Shown piece after piece: positions 1-8,200 of a stretch of DNA of 19,958 bases. The DNA comes from Bacteroidales bacterium (lineage in GTDB: Bacteria > Bacteroidota > Bacteroidia > Bacteroidales > P3). The DNA lies in assembly GCA_031286005.1 (NCBI GenBank), contig JAITVC010000076.1, positions 1-19,958 on the forward strand, read 5' to 3'. How positions within the stretch are numbered: position 1 is the first letter of the stretch; each line of letters begins with the position of its first letter. The notes beneath the pieces are model-generated. The model saw nothing but the letters and a program-made list of their open reading frames with translations, did not search any database and was not told the origin of the DNA. A program made the position numbers and the translations under genes.

Positions 1-783
1 AATCTCTTGATACAAAATTTCGTCATCCACCACAATGCTATTGAAATCATTGTTCAGTAAATCACGCAAAATCTTCATGGTTTTAGCCTGCTCGTTCAGC
101 AGCAATTTCGGCGGTTTGGCATTTAGGAGTTGTGATGCAAGGCTATCCCATTTCGATAATAAATGTTTCAAATCGCTATCTAAATCAACAACCGATTTAC
201 CTTCGGCAACCGTGCGGATAATCACGCCAAAATTCTTAGGCAAAATACTTTGAATGGTGTATTTTAAACGATTTCGCTCTTCGGCAGATTTGATTTTAGA
301 CGACACCGAAATCTTGTTTGAAAACGGAATCAAGACCAAATAACGTCCGGCAAAGGATATTTCGCTGCACACACGTGGACCTTTGGTCGAGATAGCCTCT
401 TTGGAAACTTGAACCAAAAGTGGTTGCCCTTGTTTCAAAAACGAAGCAGTGCGATCGCTTTTGTCCATATCGCCCGAAAGTTTCCAATTGGAAATATTCT
501 GAACCTCTTCACGACCGGATACTGCGAAATCCGTATATTTCTGAACAGCTTTGATTTGTGGCCCCATGTCTAAATGGTGCAAAAAAGCATCTTTTTCCGA
601 GCCTATATCCACAAATACAGCATTTAGGCCGAGCATAATTTTCCGGATGCGGCCTAAATAAATATCACCGACAGCATATTTGCTATCGTGCTTTTCACGG
701 TGGAGTTCAACTAATAATTTATCCTCCAATAGAGCAATAACGACTTCATTGGAGGTTGAGTTGATAATTAATTCTTTATTCAA
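1..783 (-). CDS. rng: Ribonuclease G/E family protein, 5' part only
   Basis: The frame reads open from a TTG at 783 to the window edge, giving the first 261 residues of an RNase G (Rne/Rng, CafA) protein. No ATG is available: an in-frame TAA lies at 796-798 and only AAC ATT ATA ACA separate it from the TTG. After an N-terminal strand (NKELIINSTSNEVVIALLED) comes the S1 RNA-binding domain at about residues 35-130, with GDIYLGRIRKIMLGLNAVFV and DIGSEKDAFLH. The start of the catalytic domain follows (KQGQPLLVQVSKEAISTKGP, then SFAGRYLVLIP). The family cuts single-stranded AU-rich RNA in rRNA and tRNA maturation and mRNA decay. It lies downstream of HU and the small ribosomal protein on the same strand, so it is probably cotranscribed. 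A hairpin sits 9 bases before the start. The catalytic DxxD metal site and C-terminus lie outside the window. Confidence 0.93.
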   Translation of the reverse strand, partial: MNKELIINSTSNEVVIALLEDKLLVELHREKHDSKYAVGDIYLGRIRKIMLGLNAVFVDIGSEKDAFLHHLDMGPQIKAVQKYTDFAVSGREEVQNISNWKLSGDMDKSDRTASFLKQGQPLLVQVSKEAISTKGPRVCSEISFAGRYLVLIPFSNKISVSSKIKSAEERNRLKYTIQSILPKNFGVIIRTVAEGKSVVDLDSDLKHLLSKWDSLASQLLNAKPPKLLLNEQAKTMKILRDLLNNDFNSIVVDDEILYQEI

Positions 784-792
784 TGTTATAAT

Positions 793-812
793 GTTTTACA
801 TTCGTGTAAAAC
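793..812 (-). promoter_or_regulatory. Hairpin just upstream of the rng TTG start
   Basis: A perfect 7-bp inverted repeat (gttttac at 793-799, gtaaaac at 806-812) with a 6-base loop ends 9 bases before the TTG start of rng. Its position suggests control of translation or an RNase target in the leader. E. coli rne is autoregulated through 5' leader hairpins, but applying that here is inference. Confidence 0.35.
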
Positions 813-867
813 ACCTCGAGAAACATTGTTGAAGAGGATTTATCCGTCTTCGTTAAACAAAATTGCA

Positions 868-892
868 TAAGGGCAAGAAACCCTTGCCCTTA
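868..892 (-). terminator. Hairpin between the small ribosomal gene and rng
   Basis: A perfect 10-bp inverted repeat (taagggcaag at 868-877, cttgccctta at 883-892) with a 5-base loop begins 4 bases past the stop codon of the small ribosomal gene. On the minus strand it is followed only by a weak T-containing stretch (tgcaattttg). It may be an attenuating terminator that lowers rng expression relative to HU, or an mRNA-processing or stability hairpin. Confidence 0.55.
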
Positions 893-896
893 CGTC

Positions 897-986
897 TTAT
901 TTCTTCTTATGACGATTCTTGCGCAAACGTTTTTTGCGTTTGTGCGTAGCCATTTTATGGCGTTTACGTTTTTTTCCGCTGGGCAT
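897..986 (-). CDS. AURKAIP1/COX24-domain small ribosomal protein (29 aa)
   Basis: A 29-residue ORF starts with ATG at 986 and ends with TAA at 897. It begins MPSGKKRKRHKMATHKRKKR and ends RKNRHKKK, so it is almost entirely Lys, Arg and His. This matches the very short Bacteroidota proteins annotated as AURKAIP1/COX24-domain proteins, related to mitochondrial mS38 and actinobacterial bS22. That family binds 16S rRNA in the small subunit near the decoding region. The gene starts 3 bases after the HU stop and is probably translationally coupled to it. A hairpin follows at once. The identification rests on sequence recognition; its exact role in this organism is inferred. It is easily missed by gene callers because of its length. 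Confidence 0.85.
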   Translation of the reverse strand: MPSGKKRKRHKMATHKRKKRLRKNRHKKK

Positions 987-989
987 AAA

Positions 990-1277
990 TTAGGCTTTTA
1001 CTTTGTTTTTAACTTCATTAGCAAACGGCTTAGCCGGTTTGAATGCGGGAATGTAGTGTGCTGGAATTTTAAGAGACGTATTTTTTGTGATATTACGTCC
1101 GATTTTTTCTGCACGACGTTTCAAAATGAAGCTACCAAATCCACGAAGATAAACATTTTCACCTTTGCTCATGGTGTCTTTCATCACGTCCATCAAGGTT
1201 TCAACAGTGTTTAAAACTGTTACTTTTTCAACTCCTGTGCGACGAGCAATTTCTGATACAAGTTCTGCTTTTGTCAT
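990..1277 (-). CDS. HU/IHF-family DNA-binding protein
   Basis: A 95-residue HU-type nucleoid protein, close to the usual 90-95. The N-terminal helices (MTKAELVSEIARRTGVEKVT) form the dimer core. The stretch ENVYLRGFGSFILKRRAEKIGRN contains the GFGSF turn and the start of the DNA-binding arm. PAHYIPAFKPAK at about residues 72-83 is the conserved arm end, corresponding to the usual P-x-F-KPGK motif, here with Ala for Gly. It bends DNA non-specifically and compacts the nucleoid. It leads the minus-strand unit HU, small ribosomal protein, rng, with a consensus promoter 48 bases upstream. Bacteroidota have several HU paralogues, so no gene symbol is given. Confidence 0.97.
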   Translation of the reverse strand: MTKAELVSEIARRTGVEKVTVLNTVETLMDVMKDTMSKGENVYLRGFGSFILKRRAEKIGRNITKNTSLKIPAHYIPAFKPAKPFANEVKNKVKA

Positions 1278-1324
1278 AGTCTTTTATTTTTAAGGTTTTA
1301 CAATTTTCCTTTGATAAAGGAGTG

Positions 1325-1355
1325 CAAAGATACGGATTTTTTTTTGAATTGCAAA
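1325..1355 (-). promoter_or_regulatory. Consensus Bacteroidota promoter for the HU operon
   Basis: On the minus strand a -33 TTTG (1355-1352) is followed by exactly 19 bases and a -7 TATCTTTG (1332-1325). This matches TTTG-N19-TAnnTTTG, the motif of the Bacteroidota primary sigma factor. The predicted transcript has a leader of roughly 40 bases before the HU ATG. Confidence 0.85.
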
Positions 1356-1516
1356 ATTTTTGTTGAAAAATCTGTTTTTCAGCCGTTTTTTAGACTTTGT
1401 TGATACAAATTAACATGGGAAATATGATTAATTGCATAATATTCAACACGCTAAAAAAACAAAGAAACATCAATTCACAAATTACGAACGTTTTACAATA
1501 TTAAAATTGAAAGTTG

Positions 1517-1637
1517 TTATATACTTGTAGTCTATTTGTTGTCTATTTATAGTCTATTTGTAGTATATTTGTTATGTATTTTGTATGTACTGGTTATGTA
1601 CAGAGTATGTACAGGGTATATCCACGTTATATCCAGA
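1517..1637. repeat. Degenerate 11-bp tandem array (11 units)
   Basis: Eleven consecutive 11-base units can be laid out without gaps. Examples are tagtctatttg (1528), tagtatatttg (1561), ttatgtatttt (1572), gtatgtactgg (1583), gtatgtacagg (1605) and ttatatccaga (1627). The sequence drifts gradually along the array, from a tagtctatttg type to a gtatgtacagg type and then a ttatatccag type, with a TAT/TAG core in phase throughout. The rest of the 1278-1754 gap is AT-rich, with promoter elements at each end and nothing else recognised. Confidence 0.8.
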
Positions 1638-1724
1638 AATAATTCATAACTCATCACTATTTCATCATATCTCTCAGAATATAAAATTAGAATAAAATTT
1701 ACCCCGAATTTCAGAAATTTTCAC

Positions 1725-1732
1725 TACTTTTG
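1725..1732 (+). promoter_or_regulatory. -7 element upstream of mutY
   Basis: TACTTTTG fits TAnnTTTG and lies 22 bases before the mutY ATG. No good TTTG is found at the expected -33 distance, so the promoter is probably weak or activator-dependent. Confidence 0.55.
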
Positions 1733-1754
1733 TAAACTTATTTGAATCGTACCA

Positions 1755-2786
1755 ATGGAAAAATTATTAGCCGAATGGTTTTCGCAAAACAAAAGAGACT
1801 TGCCATGGAGAAAGACCGGAAATCCATATTTTATTTGGCTTTCTGAGATTATTTTGCAACAAACACAGGTTATTCAAGGGCTTCCATATTATCTGAATTT
1901 CACTTCAAAATATCCCAAAATAACCGATTTGGCCAATGCTCCCGAAGATGAGGTTTTGAAACTTTGGCAAGGGTTGGGCTATTATTCTCGTGCAAGGAAT
2001 TTGCACAAAACTGCAAAAATTGTGAGCGAAATATACGGCGGTATCTTCCCTAACCATTATGACGAAATCCGCGATTTGCCGGGCATTGGCGACTATACGG
2101 CCGCGGCCATTACTTCGTTTGCGTTCAATTTGTGTTATCCGGTTTTGGATGGAAATGTCGCACGGGTAATTTCACGAATGTTTGGCGTTGTTACGCCTGT
2201 GGATACACCGGCCGGCAAAGCGGAAATCATGCAAATTTTAAATCGACTTATCAATAAAAAACATCCGGGCGAGTTCAATCAAGCCATCATGGAATTTGGT
2301 GCAATCCACTGCAAACCGCGTCAACCGCTGTGTGAAACATGTCCGTTTCAATCTGATTGCTATGCGTTGCGCCATCAAACCATCGACACTCTGCCGCTAA
2401 AAAAAAATAAAACTGCTGTAAAATCAAGGCGTTTGGATTATTTGATTTGTGTTGAAAACGATTTTTTGTGGATTAAAAAACGCACGAACCGCGACATTTG
2501 GCAGCACTTATACGATTTTCCGGAAGCAGACGAAATACTCGCAAAGACGTTTAAAAAACGTCAATTATTGAGTTATTCCGAACATTTACTGTCACATCAG
2601 CATTTGCAGATTTCTTTTTGGAAGGTTGAAACATTACCCGAAATGTTAAAATCAACCGCACAGAAAATCCCGATTTCAGAGATTTTTAGCTATGCAATGC
2701 CCAAACCTATTAACAAATTCATGTCTGAAAATCATCTTTCTACAAAAATTGTTGATAAAAAAACGTCAAATGTTAAAAAACTTTAA
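1755..2786 (+). CDS. mutY: A/G-specific adenine DNA glycosylase
   Basis: MutY removes adenine mispaired with 8-oxoguanine, limiting G:C to T:A mutations. The 343-residue protein has the expected layout. Catalytic Glu31 lies in LSEIILQQTQ, the helix-hairpin-helix in LPGIGDYTAAAI (108-119), and catalytic Asp132 in LDGNVARV. The 4Fe-4S ligands are Cys186, Cys193, Cys196 and Cys202, spaced C-x6-C-x2-C-x5-C. The C-terminal third is the NUDIX-like 8-oxoG recognition domain (about 225-335; YLICVENDFLWIKKR, then HLLSHQHLQISFW). The ATG follows a TACTTTTG -7 element. ssb starts 85 bases downstream on the same strand. Confidence 0.97.
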   Translation: MEKLLAEWFSQNKRDLPWRKTGNPYFIWLSEIILQQTQVIQGLPYYLNFTSKYPKITDLANAPEDEVLKLWQGLGYYSRARNLHKTAKIVSEIYGGIFPNHYDEIRDLPGIGDYTAAAITSFAFNLCYPVLDGNVARVISRMFGVVTPVDTPAGKAEIMQILNRLINKKHPGEFNQAIMEFGAIHCKPRQPLCETCPFQSDCYALRHQTIDTLPLKKNKTAVKSRRLDYLICVENDFLWIKKRTNRDIWQHLYDFPEADEILAKTFKKRQLLSYSEHLLSHQHLQISFWKVETLPEMLKSTAQKIPISEIFSYAMPKPINKFMSENHLSTKIVDKKTSNVKKL

Positions 2787-2871
2787 CTTAAAAAATATAC
2801 GAAAATCAACATTCGAGCGTTATATATAGTGAATGCAAAAATAATTTATAAACAAAAAAATCAAAGTCATC

Positions 2872-3309
2872 ATGGCAGGAATTAACAAAGTTATCTTAAT
2901 TGGAAACTTAGGCAAAGATCCGGAAGTTTTCACATTTGAAAACGGCAACAAAAAAGTGTCATTTTCGTTGGCAACCACCGAGTCGTTCAAAAACAAAGAA
3001 GGTGCACGTGTAGACCGCACCGAATGGCACAACATCGTTCTGTATAGAGGCTTGGCCGATGTTGCAGCTCAGTATCTGAAAAAAGGTCAAACCATTTATT
3101 TGGAAGGCAGCATTCGCACACGCTCATACGACAACAGCGAAGGCCGCAAAGTGTATGTAACCGAAATAGAAGGCAGCACCATGACCATGTTAGGCGCTAA
3201 AAGAGCCGAAGGAGACACTCCACAAACACCCGTTGTTCCACAAACAACGCCCGAATCCGTAGATTTACAACCAACATTCGACCCGCCTGCGGACGACCTT
3301 CCGTTTTAA
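2872..3309 (+). CDS. ssb: Single-stranded DNA-binding protein
   Basis: A 145-residue SSB. The OB-fold at about residues 1-108 opens with MAGINKVILIGNLGKDPEV and contains TEWHNIVLY and QTIYLEGSIRTRSY. A Pro/Gln/Thr-rich linker follows, ending in the acidic tip DDLPF that recruits replication and repair proteins. It works as a homotetramer coating ssDNA. It lies between mutY and yraN, and the yraN GTG comes 5 bases after its stop, so the two are very likely cotranscribed. No TAnnTTTG element was seen in the 85 bases upstream, so ssb may rely on mutY transcription or a non-consensus promoter. Confidence 0.98.
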   Translation: MAGINKVILIGNLGKDPEVFTFENGNKKVSFSLATTESFKNKEGARVDRTEWHNIVLYRGLADVAAQYLKKGQTIYLEGSIRTRSYDNSEGRKVYVTEIEGSTMTMLGAKRAEGDTPQTPVVPQTTPESVDLQPTFDPPADDLPF

Positions 3310-3314
3310 ATCCT

Positions 3315-3674
3315 GTGTCCCATAATTTAGATTTAGGCAAGCAAGGCGAACAATTCGCCAAGAACTACTTGTTGGTAAACGGCTACACCTTGGTGGAAGA
3401 AAATTGGCGATGGCACCACCATGAAGTCGACTTAATTGTAAGCAACGACATTTACATGATTTTTGTGGAAGTCAAAACACGTTCACATGTCGTTTTTGGC
3501 GAGCCGGAAGTTTCCGTAACACGCGAAAAACAGCAAAAAATCATTCGTGCCGCGAATGCCTACATGCTCAAAACCCGCTCCCCCAAAGACGCACGATTCG
3601 ACATCGTTTCAATAATAATAGAAAACGAAACCCCTCAAATTAAGCATCTGCCCAATGCGTATAGGAAGTATTAA
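3315..3674 (+). CDS. YraN/UPF0102 family endonuclease-like protein
   Basis: A 119-residue UPF0102 protein, the usual length. It starts at a GTG five bases after the ssb stop. The N-terminal LGKQGEQFAKNYLLVNGYTL is the family signature. HEVDLIVSNDIYMIFVEVKTR carries the D-x(n)-ExK active-site pattern of the restriction-endonuclease-like (Holliday-junction resolvase-like) fold: Asp in EVDLI, and Glu and Lys in VEVKTR. The family's cellular role is poorly defined; the position next to ssb fits DNA metabolism. Its 3' end adjoins the pyrH promoter. Confidence 0.93.
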   Translation: MSHNLDLGKQGEQFAKNYLLVNGYTLVEENWRWHHHEVDLIVSNDIYMIFVEVKTRSHVVFGEPEVSVTREKQQKIIRAANAYMLKTRSPKDARFDIVSIIIENETPQIKHLPNAYRKY

Positions 3675-3706
3675 TTTCGTAATTCGTAATTTATTTCGTA
3701 CCTTTG
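3675..3706 (+). promoter_or_regulatory. Promoter for pyrH
   Basis: A -7 TACCTTTG (3699-3706) is preceded after 20 bases by TTTC (3675-3678), a three-of-four match to TTTG. It begins right after the yraN stop, and the leader to the pyrH ATG would be short (G of the -7 to ATG is 18 bases). Confidence 0.7.
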
Positions 3707-3723
3707 CAAAAAATATTTTTCCA

Positions 3724-4428
3724 ATGAAATACCAAAAAATCCTCCTAAAACTCAGTGGCGAATCGCTTATGGGCGAATTAGATTACGGACTTGACCCGAA
3801 AATGTTAACCCAATATGCAGCGGAAATTAAAACCGTTCACAAGGCCGGTTGCCAAGTGGGAATTGTCATTGGCGGCGGTAATATTTTTCGTGGACTGCAA
3901 GGTGCTGCAAAAGGTATGGATCGTGTGCAAGGCGATTACATGGGGATGATGGCCACACTGATTAACAGCATGGCTTTGCAAGCCGAATTGGAAAAACAAG
4001 GCGTGCCGACGCAACTTCTATCCGGCCTTGCAGTTGATCCGATTGCAAAAAAGATGTCTCGTTCTCGTGCAAATAAAGATTTGCAAAATGGCAAAGTCGT
4101 GATTATGGCAGCAGGCACAGGTAATCCGTTTTTCACTACGGATACAGGCGCTGCCCTGCGTGCGATTGAAATTGAAGCCGATATTTTGCTCAAAGGCACA
4201 CGAGTGGATGGTGTCTATACCGCAGATCCCGAAAAAGACCTGAAAGCCATCAAATATCAAACCTTAACATTTGATGAAGCCTATCAAAAAGGCCTTTCCA
4301 TTATGGATTTAACAGCATTCACACTTTGCAAAGAAAACGACATGCCGATATATGTCTTTGACATGAATACCGCAGGAAATCTCCTAAAAGTGGTTATTGG
4401 CGAAGATATTGGAACGATAGTTCGATAA
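3724..4428 (+). CDS. pyrH: UMP kinase
   Basis: A 234-residue PyrH that phosphorylates UMP to UDP using ATP, as a hexamer, at the entry to pyrimidine nucleotide synthesis. It belongs to the amino-acid kinase fold. Visible motifs are YQKILLKLSGESLMG at the N-terminus, GIVIGGGNIFRG for phosphate binding, GTGNPFFTTDTGAALRAIEI for the UMP site and KGTRVDGVYTADP for the nucleotide region. The frame extends upstream to an ATG at 3655, but the ATG at 3724 fits because it matches the family N-terminus and lies downstream of the TACCTTTG promoter. frr follows 119 bases later, a common pairing. Confidence 0.97.
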   Translation: MKYQKILLKLSGESLMGELDYGLDPKMLTQYAAEIKTVHKAGCQVGIVIGGGNIFRGLQGAAKGMDRVQGDYMGMMATLINSMALQAELEKQGVPTQLLSGLAVDPIAKKMSRSRANKDLQNGKVVIMAAGTGNPFFTTDTGAALRAIEIEADILLKGTRVDGVYTADPEKDLKAIKYQTLTFDEAYQKGLSIMDLTAFTLCKENDMPIYVFDMNTAGNLLKVVIGEDIGTIVR

Positions 4429-4480
4429 TCTCATTCCGAAGTGTCGGTAAAAATAATTAGTTAATCTCAAAAAAAATTGT

Positions 4481-4488
4481 TATCTTTG
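4481..4488 (+). promoter_or_regulatory. -7 element upstream of frr
   Basis: TATCTTTG matches TAnnTTTG, with only a weak TTAG 20 bases upstream as a -33 candidate. A 6-bp inverted repeat (tttgca 4485-4490, tgcaaa 4494-4499) overlaps the expected transcription start and could be an operator. Confidence 0.55.
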
Positions 4489-4547
4489 CATAGTGCAAAA
4501 GTAAGCCAAATTAATAGATAAACGATTAAACAGTTAAACATCATATT

Positions 4548-5111
4548 ATGACCCCGGAAACCAAAGCGTGCATCGATAAGCACAAAACACAAATGGAAAA
4601 TGCTATTGAGCATTTAGAAAAAGAACTCACTAAAGTGCGTGCAGGCAAAGCCTCGCCGCAAATGTTACAAGGTCTTTTGGTGGATTATTACGGCACACCT
4701 ACGCCAATAGAACAAGTGGCCAACATCAATACGCCAGACCCAAGAACGATTAATATTCAGCCTTGGGAAAAAACCATGTTGAAAGAAATCGAAAAAACGA
4801 TTGTTAATTCCAATTTGGGATTTACGCCACAAAACACGGGCGATATTGTTCGCATCAACATTCCGCCGCTGACAGAAGAACGCCGTAAAGACCTCGTGAA
4901 AAAAGCCAAAGAAGAGGCCGAACACGCTAAAGTGGCGATTCGCAACATCCGTCGTGAAGGTAATGAGGACGCCAAAAAGCTCGAAAAAGCAGGTCTTTCC
5001 GAAGACGAAAGCAAGCAACTCGAAAAAGATATGCAGGACCTGACCAATAAATTTATCGAAAAAGCGGATCAAGTGCTGGCAGCAAAAGAAAAGGATATTC
5101 TTACTATTTAA
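4548..5111 (+). CDS. frr: Ribosome recycling factor
   Basis: A 187-residue RRF, which with EF-G splits post-termination ribosomes. It has the tRNA-like two-domain layout. The helical part includes KELTKVRAGKASPQML near residues 25-40. The conserved core is YYGTPTPIEQVANINTPDPR then TINIQPWEK, and the C-terminal bundle carries LTEERRKDLVKKAKEEAEHA followed by KVAIRNIRRE. The ATG at 4548 gives the normal length. The 60-base leader carries its own -7 element. A long inverted repeat lies immediately downstream, before dnaE. Confidence 0.98.
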   Translation: MTPETKACIDKHKTQMENAIEHLEKELTKVRAGKASPQMLQGLLVDYYGTPTPIEQVANINTPDPRTINIQPWEKTMLKEIEKTIVNSNLGFTPQNTGDIVRINIPPLTEERRKDLVKKAKEEAEHAKVAIRNIRREGNEDAKKLEKAGLSEDESKQLEKDMQDLTNKFIEKADQVLAAKEKDILTI

Positions 5112-5120
5112 CGAGTGGCA

Positions 5121-5173
5121 AAAGGGTAAAAAAGTTAATGGGTTAAATCTCATCATTAACCGTTTTACCCTTT
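5121..5173. terminator. 20-bp inverted repeat between frr and dnaE
   Basis: Arms 5121-5140 (aaagggtaaaaaagttaatg) and 5154-5173 (cattaaccgttttacccttt) pair at 18 of 20 positions around a 13-base loop, starting 9 bases after the frr stop. No clear T-run follows, so this may be a terminator, a processing signal or a cruciform-forming site. Confidence 0.6.
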
Positions 5174-5178
5174 AACCA

Positions 5179-5197
5179 GAAAAATCGCAGATTTTTC
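5179..5197. repeat. Second small hairpin before dnaE
   Basis: A perfect 8-bp inverted repeat (gaaaaatc 5179-5186, gatttttc 5190-5197) with loop gca ends 16 bases before the dnaE ATG. No TAnnTTTG promoter is visible for dnaE, so this hairpin lies in the dnaE leader if transcription comes through from frr. Confidence 0.45.
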
Positions 5198-5213
5198 ATT
5201 AACCATTTACCTT

Positions 5214-8200
5214 ATGTTCGCCCATTTACACGTACATACTCAATACTCCATTCTCGACGGTCAAGCCGATGTAAAAGCTCTTTTGAATAAGGCTAAAGAA
5301 CTTGATATGGAAGCATTGGCTATTACCGATCATGGCTCAATGTTTGGTGTGTTTGATTTCCATTCGCAAGCCAAAAAAATAGGCGTTAAACCGATTATCG
5401 GATGTGAGTTTTATGTAACGAACAACCGTTTGGAAAAAAAGAGTGCAGAGGAAAATAGCTCGTATCACTTGATTTTATTGGCCAAAAATGCACAAGGGTA
5501 TCAGAATTTATGTAGATTATGTTCCATTGGCTATAAGGAAGGTTTTTATTATCGACCGCGAATTGACAAGGAGGTTTTGCGCAAATACAGCGAAGGTTTG
5601 ATTTGTGCGTCGGCTTGCTTGGGTGGCGAAATCCCACGATTGCTGAATGCCGATATGCACGAGCGTGCTGAAAAAGCCGTGCAAGATTATCACGATATTT
5701 TCGGAGATGATTTTTATTTGGAATTGCAAAATCACGGGTTGGAGGATCAAAAACGTGTAAATCCGCTGTTGGCAGAGCTTTCCAAAAAATACAATATCAA
5801 ATTGATTGCAACCAATGATGTGCATTTTGTGAATAAATCCGATTTCACGGCACATCAAATTTTGGTTTGTTTGAATACCGGCAAGAAATTCGGCGAACAA
5901 AACCAAATGGCCTATTCCGGCGAAGAGTTTTTAAAATCAGAGGCCGAAATGTCGGCCTTGTTTCCGGAGTATGCCGAAGCGCTTGCCAACACACAGGAAA
6001 TTGTTAATAAGGTTGAAATCTTTGAAATCAAACGTGAGATTATTTTGCCGAAATTCCCGTTGCCGGAAGGAATTAATTCCGAAATGGATTATTTGCGGAA
6101 ACTGACGATGGATGGGGCTAAGGAGCGTTGGGGCGATCCTATTCCCGAAGCTATTTTAGAACGGTTGGCTTTTGAATTGGATACAGTTGAGAAAATGGGA
6201 TTCCCCGGTTATTTTTTGATTGTGTGGGATTTCATCCAAAAGGCTCGCGAAATGGGCGTTTTGGTTGGACCGGGACGAGGCTCCGCAGCAGGATCAGCCA
6301 TCACTTACGCCATAAAAATCACTAATGTTGACCCTATCCAATACAATTTGCTGTTTGAGCGTTTCTTGAATCCTGACCGTATTTCGATGCCGGATATGGA
6401 TATTGATTTCGACGATGAAGGCCGTGAGAAAGTGATTCAATATGTCGTGGATAAATATGGTGTTGACCGTGTGGCGCAAATTGTAACGTTGGGCACGATG
6501 GCCGCCAAAAACTCCATCAAAGACGTGGCCCGTGTGTTCGATCTGCCGTTGAACGAATCCAACCGGTTGTCGAATTTAGTGCCCGAAAAGCCCGGAACAA
6601 CGCTGGATACGGCTTTTAAGGAAAGTGCTGACTTGGCCAAAGAAAAAGACAGTCCGAACGAAATTATCCGCAAAACGCTGAAATATGCCGTTGAATTGGA
6701 AGGCTCCATTCGCAACACCGGCGTTCATGCTTGCGGTATGATTATTTCGCCGGAAGATTTGATGGATGTCGTACCGGTGAGTATCGCCAAAGGTACGGAT
6801 ATGCCGGTAGTGCAATTTGAAGGAAAACTCGTTGAAGATGCAGGTTTGCTGAAAATGGACTTCTTAGGTTTGAGCACCCTTAACATCATCAAGAATTGCT
6901 TAAAAAACATCAAACTTCGCCACAATATCGACTTGGATATCGAAGCCCTTCCGCTCGACGATAAACTCACGTATGAACTGTTTGCCAACGGTGAAACCGC
7001 TTCTATCTTCCAGTTTGAGTCGCCCGGTATGCGCAAATGGTTGATGGCGCTCAAGCCAAACCGTTTCGAGGATTTGATTGCGATGAATGCGTTGTATCGT
7101 CCGGGACCGATGGATTATATTCCTTCGTTCGTTAAACGTAAACACGGACAAGAGCCAATTTCCTACGATTTGCCGGGCATGGACGAGTTTCTGGAAGAGA
7201 CTTACGGCATCACAGTGTATCAAGAACAGGTCATGTTGCTTTCGCAGAAATTGGCGAATTTTACAAAAGGCGATGCCGACACCTTGCGTAAAGCAATGGG
7301 TAAAAAACAGATTACGGTGTTGGAAAAAATGTCGTCCAAATTCACGGAAGGTTGCAGAGCCAACGGACATGATGAAAAAATTTGTCAGAAAATCTGGAAA
7401 GATTGGGAAGCGTTTGCATCCTACGCCTTCAACAAATCACATGCCACCTGCTACGCTTACATCGCTTACCAAACAGCCTATTTGAAAGCCCATTATCCGG
7501 CCGAATTTATGGCAGCTTCGCTTACCAACGACCTCAGCAATATCAGTAAAATCGGTTTTTTGATGGACGAGTGCAAGCGGATGAAAATCCCATTGCTAAG
7601 TCCGGATGTGAACGAAAGTCAAGCCGATTTCACGGTAAATGCCGCAGGTGCTATCCGTTTCGGATTGGCGGCCATCAAAGGCGTTGGCGGAAATGCCGTT
7701 GAAGCGCTGATAGAAGAACGTAATGCGAATGGATTGTACACCTCTATTTTCGATTTTGCCAAACGCATTGATTTGCGGAAATTTAACAAGCGATGCTTTG
7801 AAGGGCTTGCTAAAGCAGGCGCTTTCGACAGTTTCAAAAACATTCATCGTGCTCAATTCTTCTTCCAGAATCCAGACGAAACCATATTTTTGGATCATTT
7901 GGTTAGCTTCGCCAATAAATATCAAACCAACAAAAACGCAGCACAGATTTCGCTCTTTGGCGATGATGCCGGCGGCATCGAAGTGGCCGACCCGCAAATT
8001 CCGTATTGCGAGCCGTGGCCTAAAATCGTCGAACTTCAAAATGAAAAGGAAGTAACCGGATTCTTCATTTCCGGACATCCGCTCGACGATTATAAAATGG
8101 AGCAAAAGTTGTTTGCCAACTGTAAGATTTCGGATTTGAAAGGCGACTTAAAAGTTTTACAGAATAAAGATTTGAAGTTTATTGCCATGATTACCGGCGC

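Noticed and set aside
909..1214. 101-codon plus-strand frame over HU and the small ribosomal gene
   Set aside because: Both minus-strand genes are clearly recognised, and this frame is their complement.
3655..3723. N-terminal extension of pyrH from the ATG at 3655
   Set aside because: It would overlap yraN and lie upstream of the promoter; the family N-terminus begins at 3724.
4665..5156. 163-codon antisense frame over frr
   Set aside because: frr is an unambiguous, complete gene on the other strand; the antisense product is Phe-rich and unlike any family.
7087..7485. 132-codon frame inside dnaE
   Set aside because: It is an alternative frame of conserved polymerase sequence with no start context of its own.
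7596..8105. 169-codon antisense frame over dnaE
   Set aside because: Complement of conserved dnaE sequence, no promoter and no recognisable motif.
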